DNA of 64,000 nt from Akebia trifoliata (lineage: Eukaryota > Streptophyta > Magnoliopsida > Ranunculales > Lardizabalaceae): the NCBI GenBank assembly GCA_017979445.1, contig CM030717.1:22555288-22619287 (forward strand). Direction: 5' to 3'. How positions within the stretch are numbered: position 1 is the stretch's first letter; each line of letters starts with the position of its first letter. Position numbers and translations under genes: made by a program. Under the pieces are notes generated by a model, which ran no database searches, was not told the DNA's origin, and was given only the letters and a program-made list of their open reading frames with translations. Shown here in pieces: positions 10,883 to 21,530 of the stretch.

Positions 10883-11239
10883 AGTAAAGCTCACTAGATT
10901 CTGGATTATCAAAGTAGGTTGCAGGAAATGGATCCCAACAAGTCCATCATCCATTATTTAAAGTTTCTTCAGTTTTGCTAGGGAACCTGATTTTGATGTA
11001 GATTCAGAACAAAACATTAACCCTAAAACATTCTACATTCCAAAAATGTTTTGATGTCTCATAATGTTTCAATCAAGAGAAATGTCAAATTTTCTCCCAT
11101 TGCCTTGACATGATTTTAAACCTTGGTAACAGTTTCCACACCGAGGTTCCATTTGTACATAATTGTCAATCAAATATTACACGCAAAACTATCTATGTTT
11201 GAGTTTAGAAAATAGAGGATCACAAGATTGTTACTAATT

Positions 11240-11720
11240 GAAAGGTCCCCTTATGCTCGTAGTCCAGACCGGCTTCATTAAACACCATTCGTTGTAAGCC
11301 AACAACTATGACCTCAACATTGGATCTTTCGTAGCAACCAACATTTTTCTTCATATTTTTTAAGAGAATTTTGTCTTCAATATCTTCACATTGGACCACA
11401 TTTTCTTCAAGAACCAGGTTCCCTTCTATGGAATACTTTCAGTTATAAAGTGCGTATCACTAGTCATTTGGCCTCACGCTTTACACATACATGGCACGGG
11501 AGGATTCTCCCAGAGATCATAATTCGAGAAGGTCTCCTCAGGCAAATCGATTCTTGTTTGATGCATAACAACTACATCTTCCACAAAAGTAGCCCAGCCC
11601 ATGTAGGGGTCCCTGAATGACTTAGACATAAGCCCTTTATCTGGTTTTATGGACTTCAGTCGGTGCCCCATGTATCTTCGTGCCCCAATGATGAGCTTTG
11701 CAAATTTTACTGTTGTTAGT
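11240..11720 (-). pseudogene. unrecognised coding remnant
   Basis: On the minus strand 11671-11477 is open and protein-like: MGHRLKSIKPDKGLMSKSF, then a WATFVEDVVVMHQTRIDLPE block, ending NPPVPCMCKA. After a stop, another frame continues with EGNLVLEENV, CEDIEDKILL and VVGLQRMVFNEAGLDYEHKG. The mixed composition and the continuity across one frame change suggest a once-coding exon of an ordinary gene rather than a transposon. Upstream of the ATG the same frame continues back as KFAKLIIGARRY, so the ATG is not necessarily the start. I do not recognise the family and assign no function. It is broken by at least one stop and one frameshift. Confidence 0.45.
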
Positions 11721-11835
11721 CTTTCACATCAAGAAGTAAGAAATACCCCAAAAAGAACTCTTCCATGTTAGATGGGATAAAATGGAGTTAACGAACTCCT
11801 ATTTCCATGAACTCATCATGAAGTGAATAGAGTAT

Positions 11836-13134
11836 TGATGAGTGTCTCCAAACACTCAATTATACGCACATTTTTCGGATATTTATCTTGATTTTTGTAC
11901 CTATTTCTTCATATTAAGATAATAATCATGATAAGCCTCAAACCACCACGTTGCATGTTAATTAGGCTTAATTATATATAAATAAATTCATTTACTAGAT
12001 AAATCTAATTACGTGTGTTTCTTGTGCAGAAAATCAACAATTTGAAATCAAAATCTCAAGACAAAAGCATTTGGGCCCACTTTGGAATGCCCTAATCCTT
12101 AACTCATATTCTCTTCTTTTGTCTTTTTGTGCAAAGAAAAGTTGAGGCTACTTTTAGACTCTTCTACACACATTTTTCTCTATAAATAGAGCCTTCATTT
12201 ATAGAGAAAGGGTCCCATCTTGGTTCTCTTATCCAAGACTCCTTTAATCTAAGGCTCTTTGCCTATTCTCTTATTTTTTGTATTTTCATTTTCTAGTTAT
12301 TTTCTTTTGGCTAATTAGTCTTGTAAGAAGTAGAAGAAGAAGAAGTTGTAATTTTCTCCATGAAATGAAGAAAAGTTCTTTCATCTCTTATCTTCCCTCT
12401 CTTGCAATGACATTAGGTTAAGTTCCCCTCCATTGGAGAGTGGAAAAGTCTAGATCAAGTTCTTGTGTTATTTTTAATTTCATGCCTTTCTTTTATTTAA
12501 AATGCTTATGAATTCTCTTTAAGTTTCTTGCACATTTTATTCTTAATATAGATACTTTATGCTTAGATTAGATCAAGATAAAGTATGCTTAAACTAGATA
12601 ATTAGTAGTAGAAAGTTTTCAAAGAATTCTACTTTGTTTATGTTCCCTTATTTCATTTCATTTGCAAAACTTTCCGATCTAAGGAGCTAACACCAAGCCC
12701 TTACGATTGAGTTATAAAAAGGCTTGAAACTAAGAATTGCTCATCAACATGTTCTAGGTAGATCCACCTCCAATGGTGTTTTAATTTCATAAGTTTACTT
12801 GCTTTTAATTTCATTTACTTTAGTTTCTTTTTTAGTAATTTTACATTTTCTTATAAGTTCAAAAATACAAAGAAAAACAGTTTTAATTCCTTTTAGTTAA
12901 TTTGAATTTTATCTTCTTAGCTTAACTCTATTCCTCCTTTCTCTTGGGTTCGATCCCCTACTTGCCCCACAAGTAAGGTAAACGTAAGATTATTATTAAC
13001 TCCGGTGAGAAGAACAACGATAGTCTCATCAAGTATCTACAAATTTCTAATTAATCTTTGTTTGGTTGTGTCATTATCATTGAATGCAGTGGAGGTTTAA
13101 AACTCTTAAAAATTCATCAATTTACTCATCACAT
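11836..13134 (+). mobile_element. LTR-like non-coding element with TGATGAGT/ACTCATCA ends
   Basis: It begins TGATGAGTGTC and ends ACTCATCA, an 8-bp inverted pair. Inside are a TATA box (CTATAAATAGAGCC at 12180-12193), a leader-like region, and the string GGTTCGATCCCCTACTTG near 12947. These resemble plant solo LTRs of a family starting TGATGAG. I cannot find a convincing target-site duplication (flanks AGTAT and CATGT differ), so the borders may be wrong. No coding capacity. Confidence 0.4.
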
Positions 13135-13789
13135 GTCTCTTGGCTGGACTTGGTAGGTTGCTGCTCCTATATTAGAGAATACTTTCACATCTATCCTGAA
13201 CTTGGCTAGAATTGTACTACCTTTCCTAAAGTGGTAAAGTGGTTCATTGGAGGCAATGGTTCTAAAGATCCCAAAGTTCTCAATTGTCTCGTACGTTCTC
13301 CATAGACTACAATTGATACGTACTTGTGTTTTATTTTTTCCATATTCAGCACTTTATTTTAGATACCCAGTTGATTTGTATATGTGAATATTATTTTGGT
13401 TCCAAGATGGGTGGTTAGTCTTTTTTGTGGATGATGATCAGGTAGGAGTTTGTAAATGAGTATTCATCTTTGATCTTATTGGTTGGTATGTCTATCATTA
13501 TTTTTCTATTTTTATTATATGATGGAATATGGCTAGAACAAAGACAATTTAATGTTTTTGTTTCTGGTTCCTTTAGGAAACCGACTCATTGACACCCGCC
13601 TTAGCTATGTTGCCTCAACTTCTTAGAAGTCCAACATCATTAGTTCATAGAAGTCTACTGATTTGATGGTCATGATCACATCAAATGATGTGAAAGACTA
13701 TGATGAATGACAATACCAACAATATATTTTATAATTAACTTAGACATCTTTCTAAAAATATGTTATTTTTTCCTATTACTTATCAGTTG
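13135..13789. other. no gene seen
   Basis: Unique-looking AT-rich DNA between the LTR-like element and the CACTA coding region. It should hold the 5' end of the CACTA element, but I found no CACTA terminal repeat. Confidence 0.35.
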
Positions 13790-13809
13790 TATGCTTGATA
13801 GAGAGACTT

Positions 13810-14060
13810 CAAGTTCCAAGCAAAAAGTGGATGTCGAAACCTAAGCTATTAATGGAATACATTGATGGTGTAGTGTCATTTATTGAGTACTTAAAGACGA
13901 ATAGATAGAATTTCAGTAATGATGATCATTACTTTTGGCCTTGTGTCAAATGTCGTAATACTTTATCGGGGAGGAAAAATATAGAAACAATCGCAGAACA
14001 CTTAGTTTGTGACGGTATAGATACTTCTTACACGAGATGGACATTTCATGAAAAACATTG
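13810..14060 (+). pseudogene. CACTA transposase-associated domain
   Basis: The frame reads KWMSKPKLLMEYIDGVVSF, then YFWPCVKCRNTLSGRK, HLVCDGIDTSYTRW and TFHEK. The pattern W..KPR...YI.GV..F, then PC.KC.N, then HL...G....Y..W..H is that of the zinc-binding transposase-associated domain found at the N-terminus of plant TNP2 proteins. One in-frame stop (TAG at about 13908) lies between the first two blocks. It is followed without a clear border by an acidic linker. Confidence 0.75.
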
Positions 14061-15757
14061 AAGGGGTAGGAGATCATACAACAGTCGAGGCTAGTATGTC
14101 TGTCCGTCAGTGTGATGAAGATATGATCCCAAGAATGATAGACATGTTAAATGATGTGTTTGGACATTTTTCCAACGAAGAAAATGAAGTTACTTGTATA
14201 GACGAGTTTCCTTATATAAATGATGACCAAGTTCATGATGATTCAATAGATGATACTCAATATCGTCAAATGATAGAGGAAGCGATGCAACCGTTATATC
14301 ACTCATGTCGAAAAGAAGATACAAAATTGTCAGTTATAGTTGAGTTGTTGAGTATGAAGACTAGACATCAATGGTCTCAGAAGAGTTTTGATGAATTTGA
14401 TTAAAATGATATTGTCACATGATAACTCCTTACCATAAAACACTTACTCCGTGAAGAAAATGATCAAAACTTTACGGATGAAGTGTGAGATTATTTACGC
14501 ATGTCCTAATGATTGTATATTGTATTGGAGAGATAATGAAGATAGAGATAATTTTTCAAAATGTGACGAGAGTAGATGGAAACCGGTTAATGAAAAGAAG
14601 TCGAGGAAAAAACTTTTACCGATAAAAATATTGAGTTATTTTCCACTAACACAAAGGTTGAAACGAATGTATAGTGTGCCATGGATTGCGGAGAACATGA
14701 AATGACATTCTAAAGGAGGTCAACAACGAAAAGAGTTTATATGCAATCTAGTAGATTCATCCTGTTGAAGAGGAGTGGATAATAAATGGGAAGATTTTTC
14801 TATTGAGCCACGTAATGTTCGATTGGGACTTGCAACGGATGGATTAATCCAGTTGGGATGAAAAATAACTCATAAAGTTGTTGGCCTATTATGCTTGTTT
14901 CGTATAATTTGCCACCATCTTTATGCATGCGGAAGGAGTTTACGATGTTGACACTTTTGATTCCTGGGAGAAATGGTCCAGGACATGACATTGACGTGTA
15001 CTTGTAACCACTGATTGCAGAGCTAAATGAGTTGTGGTCTATAGGAATTGAAACATATGATGCTAGCACTAAACATATGTTTACAATGAGATCAATTTTG
15101 TTATGGGCTATACATGATTTTCCAGCGAACGGTCATTTATCGGGTTGTAAAATAGTCGAAAAATTTGCATGTCCTGCTTATAGTGAAGGAATAGATTCAA
15201 TGTGGTTCAAACACGGTGGAAAATTTTCTTATATGGGGCACATAAAATTTTTAACTGATCTTAACCATCCTTTCAGAAGTCAAAAATCTCAATTTAATGG
15301 GTATGAAGAAAAAGAGAGGCAGAATCGTCATTTGAGCGGAGTTGATCTATTAGCCAAGTTGAAAAAAATTCATACGGAGTTTGGAAAATTACCAGGTAAG
15401 AAAAGGAAAAAGTCTATGAATGATGAGACTCCATGGTCAAAGAGATCAATATTTTTTGACTTGCCTTATTGGAAGGATTTGCGACTTCGTTACAATCTAG
15501 ATGTGATGCACATTGAGAAGAATGTGACTAAAAATCTTTTTGCAACAATTATGAAGACGAATGATAAGACTAATGATGGTCATAAAGCTCGATTAGACTT
15601 GAAAGAAATGAAGATAAAAAAGAATTTGTGGCCGATTAACATTAATGGTAATGAGATTTTATCAAAAGCTCTTTATGAATTGTCTAATGAGGAAAAAGAA
15701 TTAATTTGTAAAACCTTGTGGGATTTGAAAGTTCTTGTCAGATATAGTTCAAATTAG
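14060..15757 (+). pseudogene. CACTA TNP2 transposase (Transposase_21), broken
   Basis: The catalytic protein of En/Spm elements. Blocks in order: an acidic linker and QPLYHSCRKEDTKLSVIVEL (to 14404); YACPNDCILYWRD and a C..C..SRW motif (14451-14705); RLGLATDGL near 14820 (family form RLGL.TDG); then a long open segment, 15032-15757, with ILLWAIHDFPANGHLSG, CPAY, KHGGKFSYMGHIKFL, FFDLPYWKDLRLRYNLDVMH and IEKNV. The last segment is close to the family consensus over more than 200 residues. Stops occur at 14402, about 14703 and near 14760-15020 in several frames. It is clearly inactive, but the 3' half decayed less than the middle. Confidence 0.85.
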
Positions 15758-15769
15758 AAATAAAATATG

Positions 15770-16141
15770 AGTTTACAAGAACTTCAATTGAAAATTTTGA
15801 AATCACATGATTATCATATACTTATGTAACATTTATTACCGGTGTTGCTAATGCACACGTTCAAGATGAAGAATCAAAAGTCATTATGTGCCGCTATTCG
15901 ACAACTTTTGATATTTTTCAATGTCTTATGCTCGAAAAAAATCAATCGTTTGGAGCTACAAAGTTTTAAAGGAAATATTGTAGAAATAGTGTGTGTATTC
16001 GAAAAATATTTTCCAACTTCTTTTTTTATTTCTATGATACATCTCCTTGTGCACTTGGTGGAGGAAGCGTTGATGTGCGAACCAATTAGATATCGATGGA
16101 TGTATCCTTTTCAACGGTATGTGATGATTAATAAGCAATGA
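15770..16141 (+). pseudogene. CACTA DUF4218 domain
   Basis: LMHTFKMKNQKSLCAAIRQL, FFNVLCSKKINRL, FEKYFPTSFFISMIHLLVHL and EALMCEPIRYRWMYPFQR match DUF4218, normally C-terminal to TNP2 (family words PPSFFD.M.HL..HL and G....RWMYPFER). Stops separate it from the TNP2 block. Downstream, 16214-16525, the frame continues with NQTFPEGSI, EAMIYAMHYMPDD and NNVEYEQVHKWVL, the inter-domain stretch of the same protein. Confidence 0.8.
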
Positions 16142-17268
16142 ATATTTTTATTTGTCTTATCGTTGTCTAGTTCGTAAAACATTATTAGGATGATGAAGAG
16201 TTATAAATGATATATGGTGAACCAAACATTCCCAGAAGGTTCTATCACAAAATGTTATCTTATGGAAGAAGCAATGATTTATGCTATGCATTACATGCCC
16301 GATGATTTACGTAGAATAGAAAGTCATCAACGAGGCCAACATATGATTATGAATGATGATTGTGAACCTGCCTATCCTATTGATAAGAATGGAAAATGTT
16401 ATGTTCTGAACAATGTGGAGTACGAGCAAGTTCACAAATGGGTACTTCGTCAGTCTGCTGAGAATTCTCAATGGAAAAAGTATGCAGCAACAACTCAAAT
16501 TTATTTCTATATTATAAGAATTTAAATATCATTAATTCACATTATCTTCTATAGGAAATATAATGAATACATTCAAAGTCTTGCGTCAAGGGCTAATAGT
16601 TGAAAAACCAATTCACAAGCAGAGAAAGAAATGATATACACTAATTGAGTTAGAAAATAACTACATGACGATTTCAGCCCCTCAATCACAAAAAGGCTTG
16701 CTACCGGCCCAAATGCTTATACAATTTCATATAATGCATATGTAATAAATGTGTATATTTTTTATACAGCAGAATATGAAATGAATTTATCAACACTTTT
16801 TCTGGGGTGTTAATGAAAGTTGTAACGAGTTTCCTGGCAAATGCTAGAGATACGAATTATGTAGATGAAAAAGTTATCTATTATGGTATTGTAAAGAAAA
16901 TACTTGAGTTGGACTACCTAGATTTCAAAGAGACAGTATTTTATTGTGATTGGGTGCCTATATAAGATTCAAATGGGTATATGGTTAATTGAGACACAAA
17001 TTTACAATATGTTAATCTAGACAGATTGATGAGAAATACAAAAGTAGATGATGAACCGTTTATTCTTGCCTTACAAGCAACTCAAGTTTTTTATTGTAAG
17101 GATCAAAGTCGGCCTACAGAAGCTTGGCACATGATTTTAGAAGCTCCAAAGAGATTGAATAAAGATATAGACGCTTTTGCAGATCTTTTAGTATTTGCGG
17201 CAAGTAACACGAATGCTTTATCATCTGTTCTTAAAGAAGATATCATTGAAAATGATGATGAAAACTAA
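16142..17268 (+). pseudogene. CACTA linker and DUF4216 domain
   Basis: After the linker (to about 16525) the region 16810-17268 encodes DUF4216: VTSFLANARDTNYVDEKVIY, YYGIVKKILELDYLDF, VFYCDWVPI, then VNLDRL and EPFILALQATQVFYCKDQSR. The family form is YYG...I.ELDY..F..V.F.C.W and DPFI.A.QA.QVFY..D. Stops interrupt it at the DSNGYMVN.D joint. It is the C-terminal domain of the CACTA TNP2 product, ending in an acidic tail and TAA at 17266. Confidence 0.75.
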
Positions 17269-17699
17269 CTATATTGGTACGTTATGTATATATTTATGAA
17301 AAATAATGTGTTATAATAGTAATGATCTATTTTTATTTCTTTCAAATACAAATTCATTGTTAATATTGTATAATATTTCTACTTTGGTAAATAACTCACT
17401 ATTTGATTTATTACTTTCATTTTTAATATTATTACTTTCAAATATCTATACTATTTTTTTAATGTTATTCCATACAGGCCTTATGACGTTGATAGAGGAT
17501 TTTGATAGATCGTCGATGGAGAATTCTGATAGTTTGTCGACATAGGATTCTGAAAGCTCGACACCCTCGATTCCTACATGAGATAGTCATCAGAGTTCGT
17601 TGACATCAGATCCACATTTCTCATCTAATTCACGCCTTCATGTGGAATTCAATGCTATGGGACAATGCATTGGGGATAATTCGATAGACTTATCAACCA
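17269..17699 (+). other. CACTA downstream part, AT-rich then serine-rich remnant
   Basis: 17280-17475 is AT-rich and intron-like. From 17480 a short serine/aspartate-rich coding-like remnant follows (GFDRSSMENSDSLST-type words, SSLTSDPHFSSNSR). This could be the start of the second CACTA product, but it is too short to call and is cut by the gap. Confidence 0.35.
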
Positions 17700-17799
17700 N
17701 NNNNNNNNNNNNNNNNNNNNNNNNNNNNNNNNNNNNNNNNNNNNNNNNNNNNNNNNNNNNNNNNNNNNNNNNNNNNNNNNNNNNNNNNNNNNNNNNNNN
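17700..17799. other. assembly gap, 100 N
   Basis: Exactly 100 N, the usual placeholder for a gap of unknown size. The right end of the CACTA element and possibly further exons of the STR8-type gene may be hidden here. Confidence 0.98.
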
Positions 17800-18230
17800 A
17801 CCCATGGAAAAAATGAAATCCATCCCTATTTTCCATCCCTAAATCAAAAACCTAACTTCATCTCTTCTTCCTCCCCACAGTCACCACCACCATCACAGTC
17901 ATCCTCTCCATTGTAGTTACCATCACCACCATCTCCATCGCTGGCTACCACTCTCTCTCTCTCCAACCCTCTTCTTCTTCTTTTTTCTCCTCCTCCCTCC
18001 GCCCCTCCCTCTCCTCTCGTCCTTGTCTTCTTCTTCTTCTCTTCTTCTTCTTCTGCCCCAACCCTCTCTCTCCTTCTCCTCTTCTTCTTCTTCCTCAGAT
18101 TTTTTTTTTCCATGGTTTTGTCTAGATGAAATCAAATAATGGAATTTCCCTGCCCATTTTCCACTACTATTTTTCCAATGATTTCAAATTCCATGGAAAG
18201 TCACTTTCCATGCAATCAAGCATACCTTGT
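17800..18230. repeat. pyrimidine-rich tract with CCATGGAAA-bearing flanks, possible MITE
   Basis: The stretch 17860-18110 is almost pure C/T on the plus strand. It is bordered by CCATGGAAAAAATGAAATCC just after the gap and ATTTCAAATTCCATGGAAAG at 18181-18200, which form an imperfect inverted pair. That suggests a small non-autonomous DNA element cut by the gap. The lysine/glutamate-rich frames on the minus strand are an effect of composition. Confidence 0.3.
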
Positions 18231-18830
18231 GTGAATGCCTCCATAGATTTGTGATCTTTTTATTATTATCATTTTTCATTTCTATATCAATATTATGTAC
18301 TGTTGATCTTCATAAAATCATTTTTTTGTATGTTTATAATGCCTCATTAACTATTCCACTTACTCTAATTTTGCTTCTTTGTATTGAAAACCATGTCGAA
18401 AGCTAGTCTACCAGAATACCAAAAAGAGAGCTGGCAGCCCCAATTGCCCTGTTAATGGCATTTCACTATATTGAACTCATGATGTCACTGTAGGAGATGA
18501 GATTGACTAAATAATTTGCACGGATTTAAGAAACTTACATTATGTAATTATAAAAAAAACAAGGTCAAATCTTCTATCCCACTTTCTAACAACAATGGAT
18601 TCGTATCAATCAACTTGTTCCTTATCCGTCCGATTTGAACCAACGGATTCAATCAATATTCAGGTAGCGAGGAAAATTCAACAATCAATTACAGACATCA
18701 CGAAAATTGAACTAGACGTTTAAGCTACAAATTCAAAATCATATATTCAAAAATGCACCAACATCATCATCACCGAAGTCTTATCCCAACAATGATTAAA
18801 ATAAACAAAAGAAAAAAATGGGTAAGAGAG
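18231..18830 (-). other. probable intron 1 of the STR8-type gene; no exon seen
   Basis: This lies downstream of the exon-1 donor on the minus strand. I looked for the next STR8 block (GGIILAPEGINGS-like) on that strand and did not find it before the gap or in the DNA left of it. Confidence 0.4.
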
Positions 18831-18836
18831 ACTCAC

Positions 18837-19235
18837 CAGTTCCTCGCAGAGATCCTTCAAGGGCTTCCGCATATTGGCGTAGTCCGGAAAATCTGCAAAC
18901 TTGTAGAAGGAAACGACGAGGAGAGAATCATCCGTATCAGGTTCTGGGTTCCTCATTTCTGAGATAGTTGAAATAGGTATTGAAGAATTGCAATGATTTG
19001 AAACACGAGAGAAAGTTGTAGAGACTGAGGTGCTTTGATGGAGATTATTAATAGGGTTTGGGCGGGAAATTTTTAGGTTGAAGAGGGAAGGATGAGAGGT
19101 TTTGGGGTTTTGGGAGCTGGTTTCCATTGTGAGAGGGAATCTAGGGTTACGATTTGCGGAAGAACAGGAGGAGTGTAGCATCCTCAGTGCGACCAGTGAA
19201 GATGTTCTTAACCTAAGCAATGACAGAGATTGCAT
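18837..19235 (-). CDS. first exon of a chloroplast rhodanese-like protein (STR8 type), gene incomplete
   Basis: The exon is open for 133 codons from ATG (19235) to an in-phase donor, GAACTG|GTGAGT, with intron start at 18836. The N-terminus (MQSLSLLRLRTSSLVALRML, serine- and arginine-rich, few acidic residues) looks like an organelle transit peptide. The C-terminal block LLVVSFYKFADFPDYANMRK, followed by PLKDLCEEL, matches the start of the mature part of plant rhodanese-like domain protein 8, upstream of the LAPEGING block. The rhodanese domain itself is not in the window. Either intron 1 was enlarged by the CACTA insertion and the rest lies across the gap or outside, or this is a truncated copy. 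The clean reading frame and donor argue against great age. Function of the full protein is inferred from family. Confidence 0.7.
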
Positions 19236-19432
19236 CTATTCTATCCTTGTGTCTCAACTCTGACAGTCTCGGTATCATCTTCTCTTATCTTTGTTCTTCA
19301 CTACTAATTGGTGACATGTGCGTTTATTACTTATTAGAAATGGCACCCCAACTTTGACTTACTTACATACCCATTTATTAAATTATTTATCACATTTCCT
19401 AATTAAAGATTAATACACAAACCCATCCAAAC
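19236..19432 (-). promoter_or_regulatory. upstream region of the STR8-type exon
   Basis: This is the only candidate promoter and 5' UTR for the exon at 18837-19235. On the minus strand it has a CT-poor, AT-rich distal part and short pyrimidine patches near the ATG. I see no convincing TATA box, and a MITE starts at 19433. Confidence 0.3.
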
Positions 19433-20093
19433 CATGGTTTTAAAACTCGTTTTGACGTCTCGTCTCATCCACAATTGATATCGAGTTGTCTTGTTTAATA
19501 GTGAGAGAATGGATGTTTTACACTTAAAAAAATCTAGAAAAAAAATAGGCAAAATCTTCAAAAATTCCTCTAGAAATCTATATATCTACAAAACTTAGAT
19601 TCACAATAAGTATATTTAAAGGAAAAAAAAATTCAAAAAGGCTATTTGTTTCATGAAAAAATCGAATAACGGAAATGTATGCCTCAATTCCTACACTCAA
19701 TTCAGGTGCTCATCATGGTGTAGAATTATATAATGAAGGTTTCAACAAATATCTCTTGTCTCAGATCAAGGGTCAAATCCAAACAAAACCCTTATTTTTC
19801 AACAAGAAAAAGGTATATTTTGACTTTGATTTAAGGAGTTCAACAAACCCTTTAGGTTATGTTGCTTACTTCGTTGAGATGAAGAACAAATTTGAGATCC
19901 TAGAATGGAAAGATGAGTAGATCCAAACATCTTGGAAAACTCATCCAAAATTTTCAATATCTCGCCTGATACATCTCGTTCATCTTGTGAGGTATGGCAA
20001 AGTTGAGATGACTTGTTTGTCCATCTCGTTCCTGAGTGATACTGAGACGACTCAAGCAATAAGTCTCGGTCTTAGACGAGTTTTGAAACCATG
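19433..20093. mobile_element. MITE-like element with long imperfect terminal inverted repeats
   Basis: The left end CATGGTTTTAAAACTCGTTT pairs with the right end GACGAGTTTTGAAACCATG. Further in, GACGTCTCGTCTCATCC pairs with the CGTCTCAG/GAGATG words near 19960-20080. Length is about 660 bp with no transposase. The 81-codon open frame at 19675-19920 lies inside and matches nothing I know. A clear target-site duplication could not be fixed. A truncated relative is at 10810-10882. Confidence 0.55.
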
Positions 20094-20200
20094 ATTCAAA
20101 CATTATAAAAGTATGGTTCAAGTTATTATCTCAACATTACAAAGCATTATAATTGTAGGAGTATAATTACATTTAATGACGTGAACTTTAAGATACCTCC
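20094..20200. other. spacer, no feature
   Basis: Short AT-rich spacer between the MITE-like element and an LTR fragment; nothing else seen. Confidence 0.4.
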
Positions 20201-20795
20201 TGTAGACACCCCATTTCACACTCGCCGATTAATTAACTCGTCAACTTGATTGCAGCGGTTCCCAATGATAGATGAATATTCCAATGTGTTTTATTTGTTA
20301 CTAGATGTGTTTCCAAAGTTTGGATGAGATATTTCAAGCAAGTAAAACTTTAGAAACTACGCTACGCTAGAAAAATATGACCCAAGAACATAGAAATCAT
20401 CACTTTGAGACAAAAAGAAGTTTTACGAGAAAAAAATCATTAAAATGATCAAATTATCAAAATACCCCTGATATCAAATCATCTTTAGAGCCTACATAAC
20501 GTTTAGGAAATCCTTTTCGAATACATAAAACAACAAATTAAAATCGAATAAATTGTTCGCCAATTTCTACAAAATTCAACAAAATTACGAAAATGCCCCT
20601 CATAGGGTCCACAATCATTTCATGCTAAAACCCATAAGTGATATAACCAATACTCTTATTGAATTTCTTATGAAAAATTGATTTTAAAATATTTCAAAAC
20701 ATAAAAAACAACCTTTAATCGTAAAAGTTCTTTTTGAGGGCAAAACAGTAATTTTTCAACTCTAAAATTCAAAATTTTGAAACTAATAATTAAAA
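20201..20795 (+). repeat. family A LTR fragment
   Basis: It starts TGTAGACACCCCATTTCACA and follows family A (GCGGTTCCCAATGATAGATG, GAGCCTACATAACG, GAGGGCAAAACAGTAA) for about 595 bp. It then breaks off before the AAAGTCAA repeats and TATA box. It abuts the antisense 3' end of T2, so it is in the wrong orientation to be the LTR of T2. Confidence 0.7.
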
Positions 20796-20859
20796 CATTA
20801 ATTTTGACAATATCTTTTTTTTTCTGTCTCTTTGTGGGGAATATATATATATATATATC

Positions 20860-21480
20860 TTGGTATGGTCAAGCCTTAAATAACTTCTCAGGTTGCTTAC
20901 GTACCGTAAAATTTTGGGATCATACGAAAATGTAGTTCGAATCATTCTCTCCCCTAGATTATGTGATCGGGTTGAGAAAGAAAAAGGCATTTTTTTTATT
21001 TTTTTATTTTTGAAAAAGGCTATAAAGGACTGAGACGGGAGATATTGAACTAGATAATAGGAAAATTGATTCGGCCGAAAATGGCCTCCTTAAATATAGT
21101 ACCGCTTGATCTGGTCAAGGTTTGTTGGTTTTGGTAGTTCAGCTCCATCATGGTTTTAAAGTCTAACAACTTTTATAGGTAATATTTCCTTGATGATGAA
21201 TAAATTTTTTCAATTGGGTTTGAACTTCCCTCTAGGGTCAAAAATAATTGTTCGATTTTCTTTGAGTATCAAATCCTCGATTTGCAAGTGGCGAGCTTTG
21301 ACCTTCTTGTTAAATGTGCGGACGGTTCTTCTTAGATAAGCTTGCATGTGGTACAGAGCTCTAAGTCATTTTTCTTCGATTAGGTTTAGCTATTCATACC
21401 GATAATGGACTCGATTTGCTTCTAACAACTGATTTTCCATCAAGACCCTGAGAAACGAGATTTATATTTCAAATGGTAAG
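20860..21480 (-). other. T2 integrase tail and 3' UTR start
   Basis: The minus strand carries the same post-integrase string as T5, of the type GGATCAT..CAAAATTT..GGTACGTA, GCAACCTGAGAAG. It also covers the integrase C-terminal region up to the YRTSI block at 21531. Coding frames are broken; a microsatellite (TA)n at 20842-20858 lies at the edge. Confidence 0.55.
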
Positions 21481-21530
21481 ACTGCTTCCATACCATATAC
21501 TAGAGAGTAGGGAGTAACTCTTGTAGAAGA

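Larger units (their letters stand above)
13790..17699 (+). mobile_element. CACTA (En/Spm) transposon remnant
   Basis: The coding region carries, in order, the transposase-associated domain, the TNP2 transposase, DUF4218 and DUF4216, all on the plus strand. This is the standard order of plant CACTA TNP2-type proteins. Stops and frameshifts break it throughout. Introns may explain some interruptions. The right part ends in the assembly gap, so the second product and the right terminal repeat are not visible. No CACTA terminus was found at the left either. Confidence 0.85.

Noticed and set aside
13135..13790. CACTA left terminus
   Set aside because: I searched for CACTA ends and subterminal repeats and found none that pair with anything on the right, which is lost in the gap.
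14800..15069. 89-codon minus-strand frame
   Set aside because: It is a shadow of the CACTA transposase on the plus strand.
17844..18135. Lysine/glutamate-rich minus-strand frames
   Set aside because: A product of the pyrimidine-rich tract; no family resemblance.
19675..19920. 81-codon frame
   Set aside because: It lies inside the MITE-like element, matches nothing, and has an antisense frame of similar length.
20201..20795. 3' LTR of T2
   Set aside because: It is in the opposite orientation to T2 and truncated, so it belongs to another insertion.
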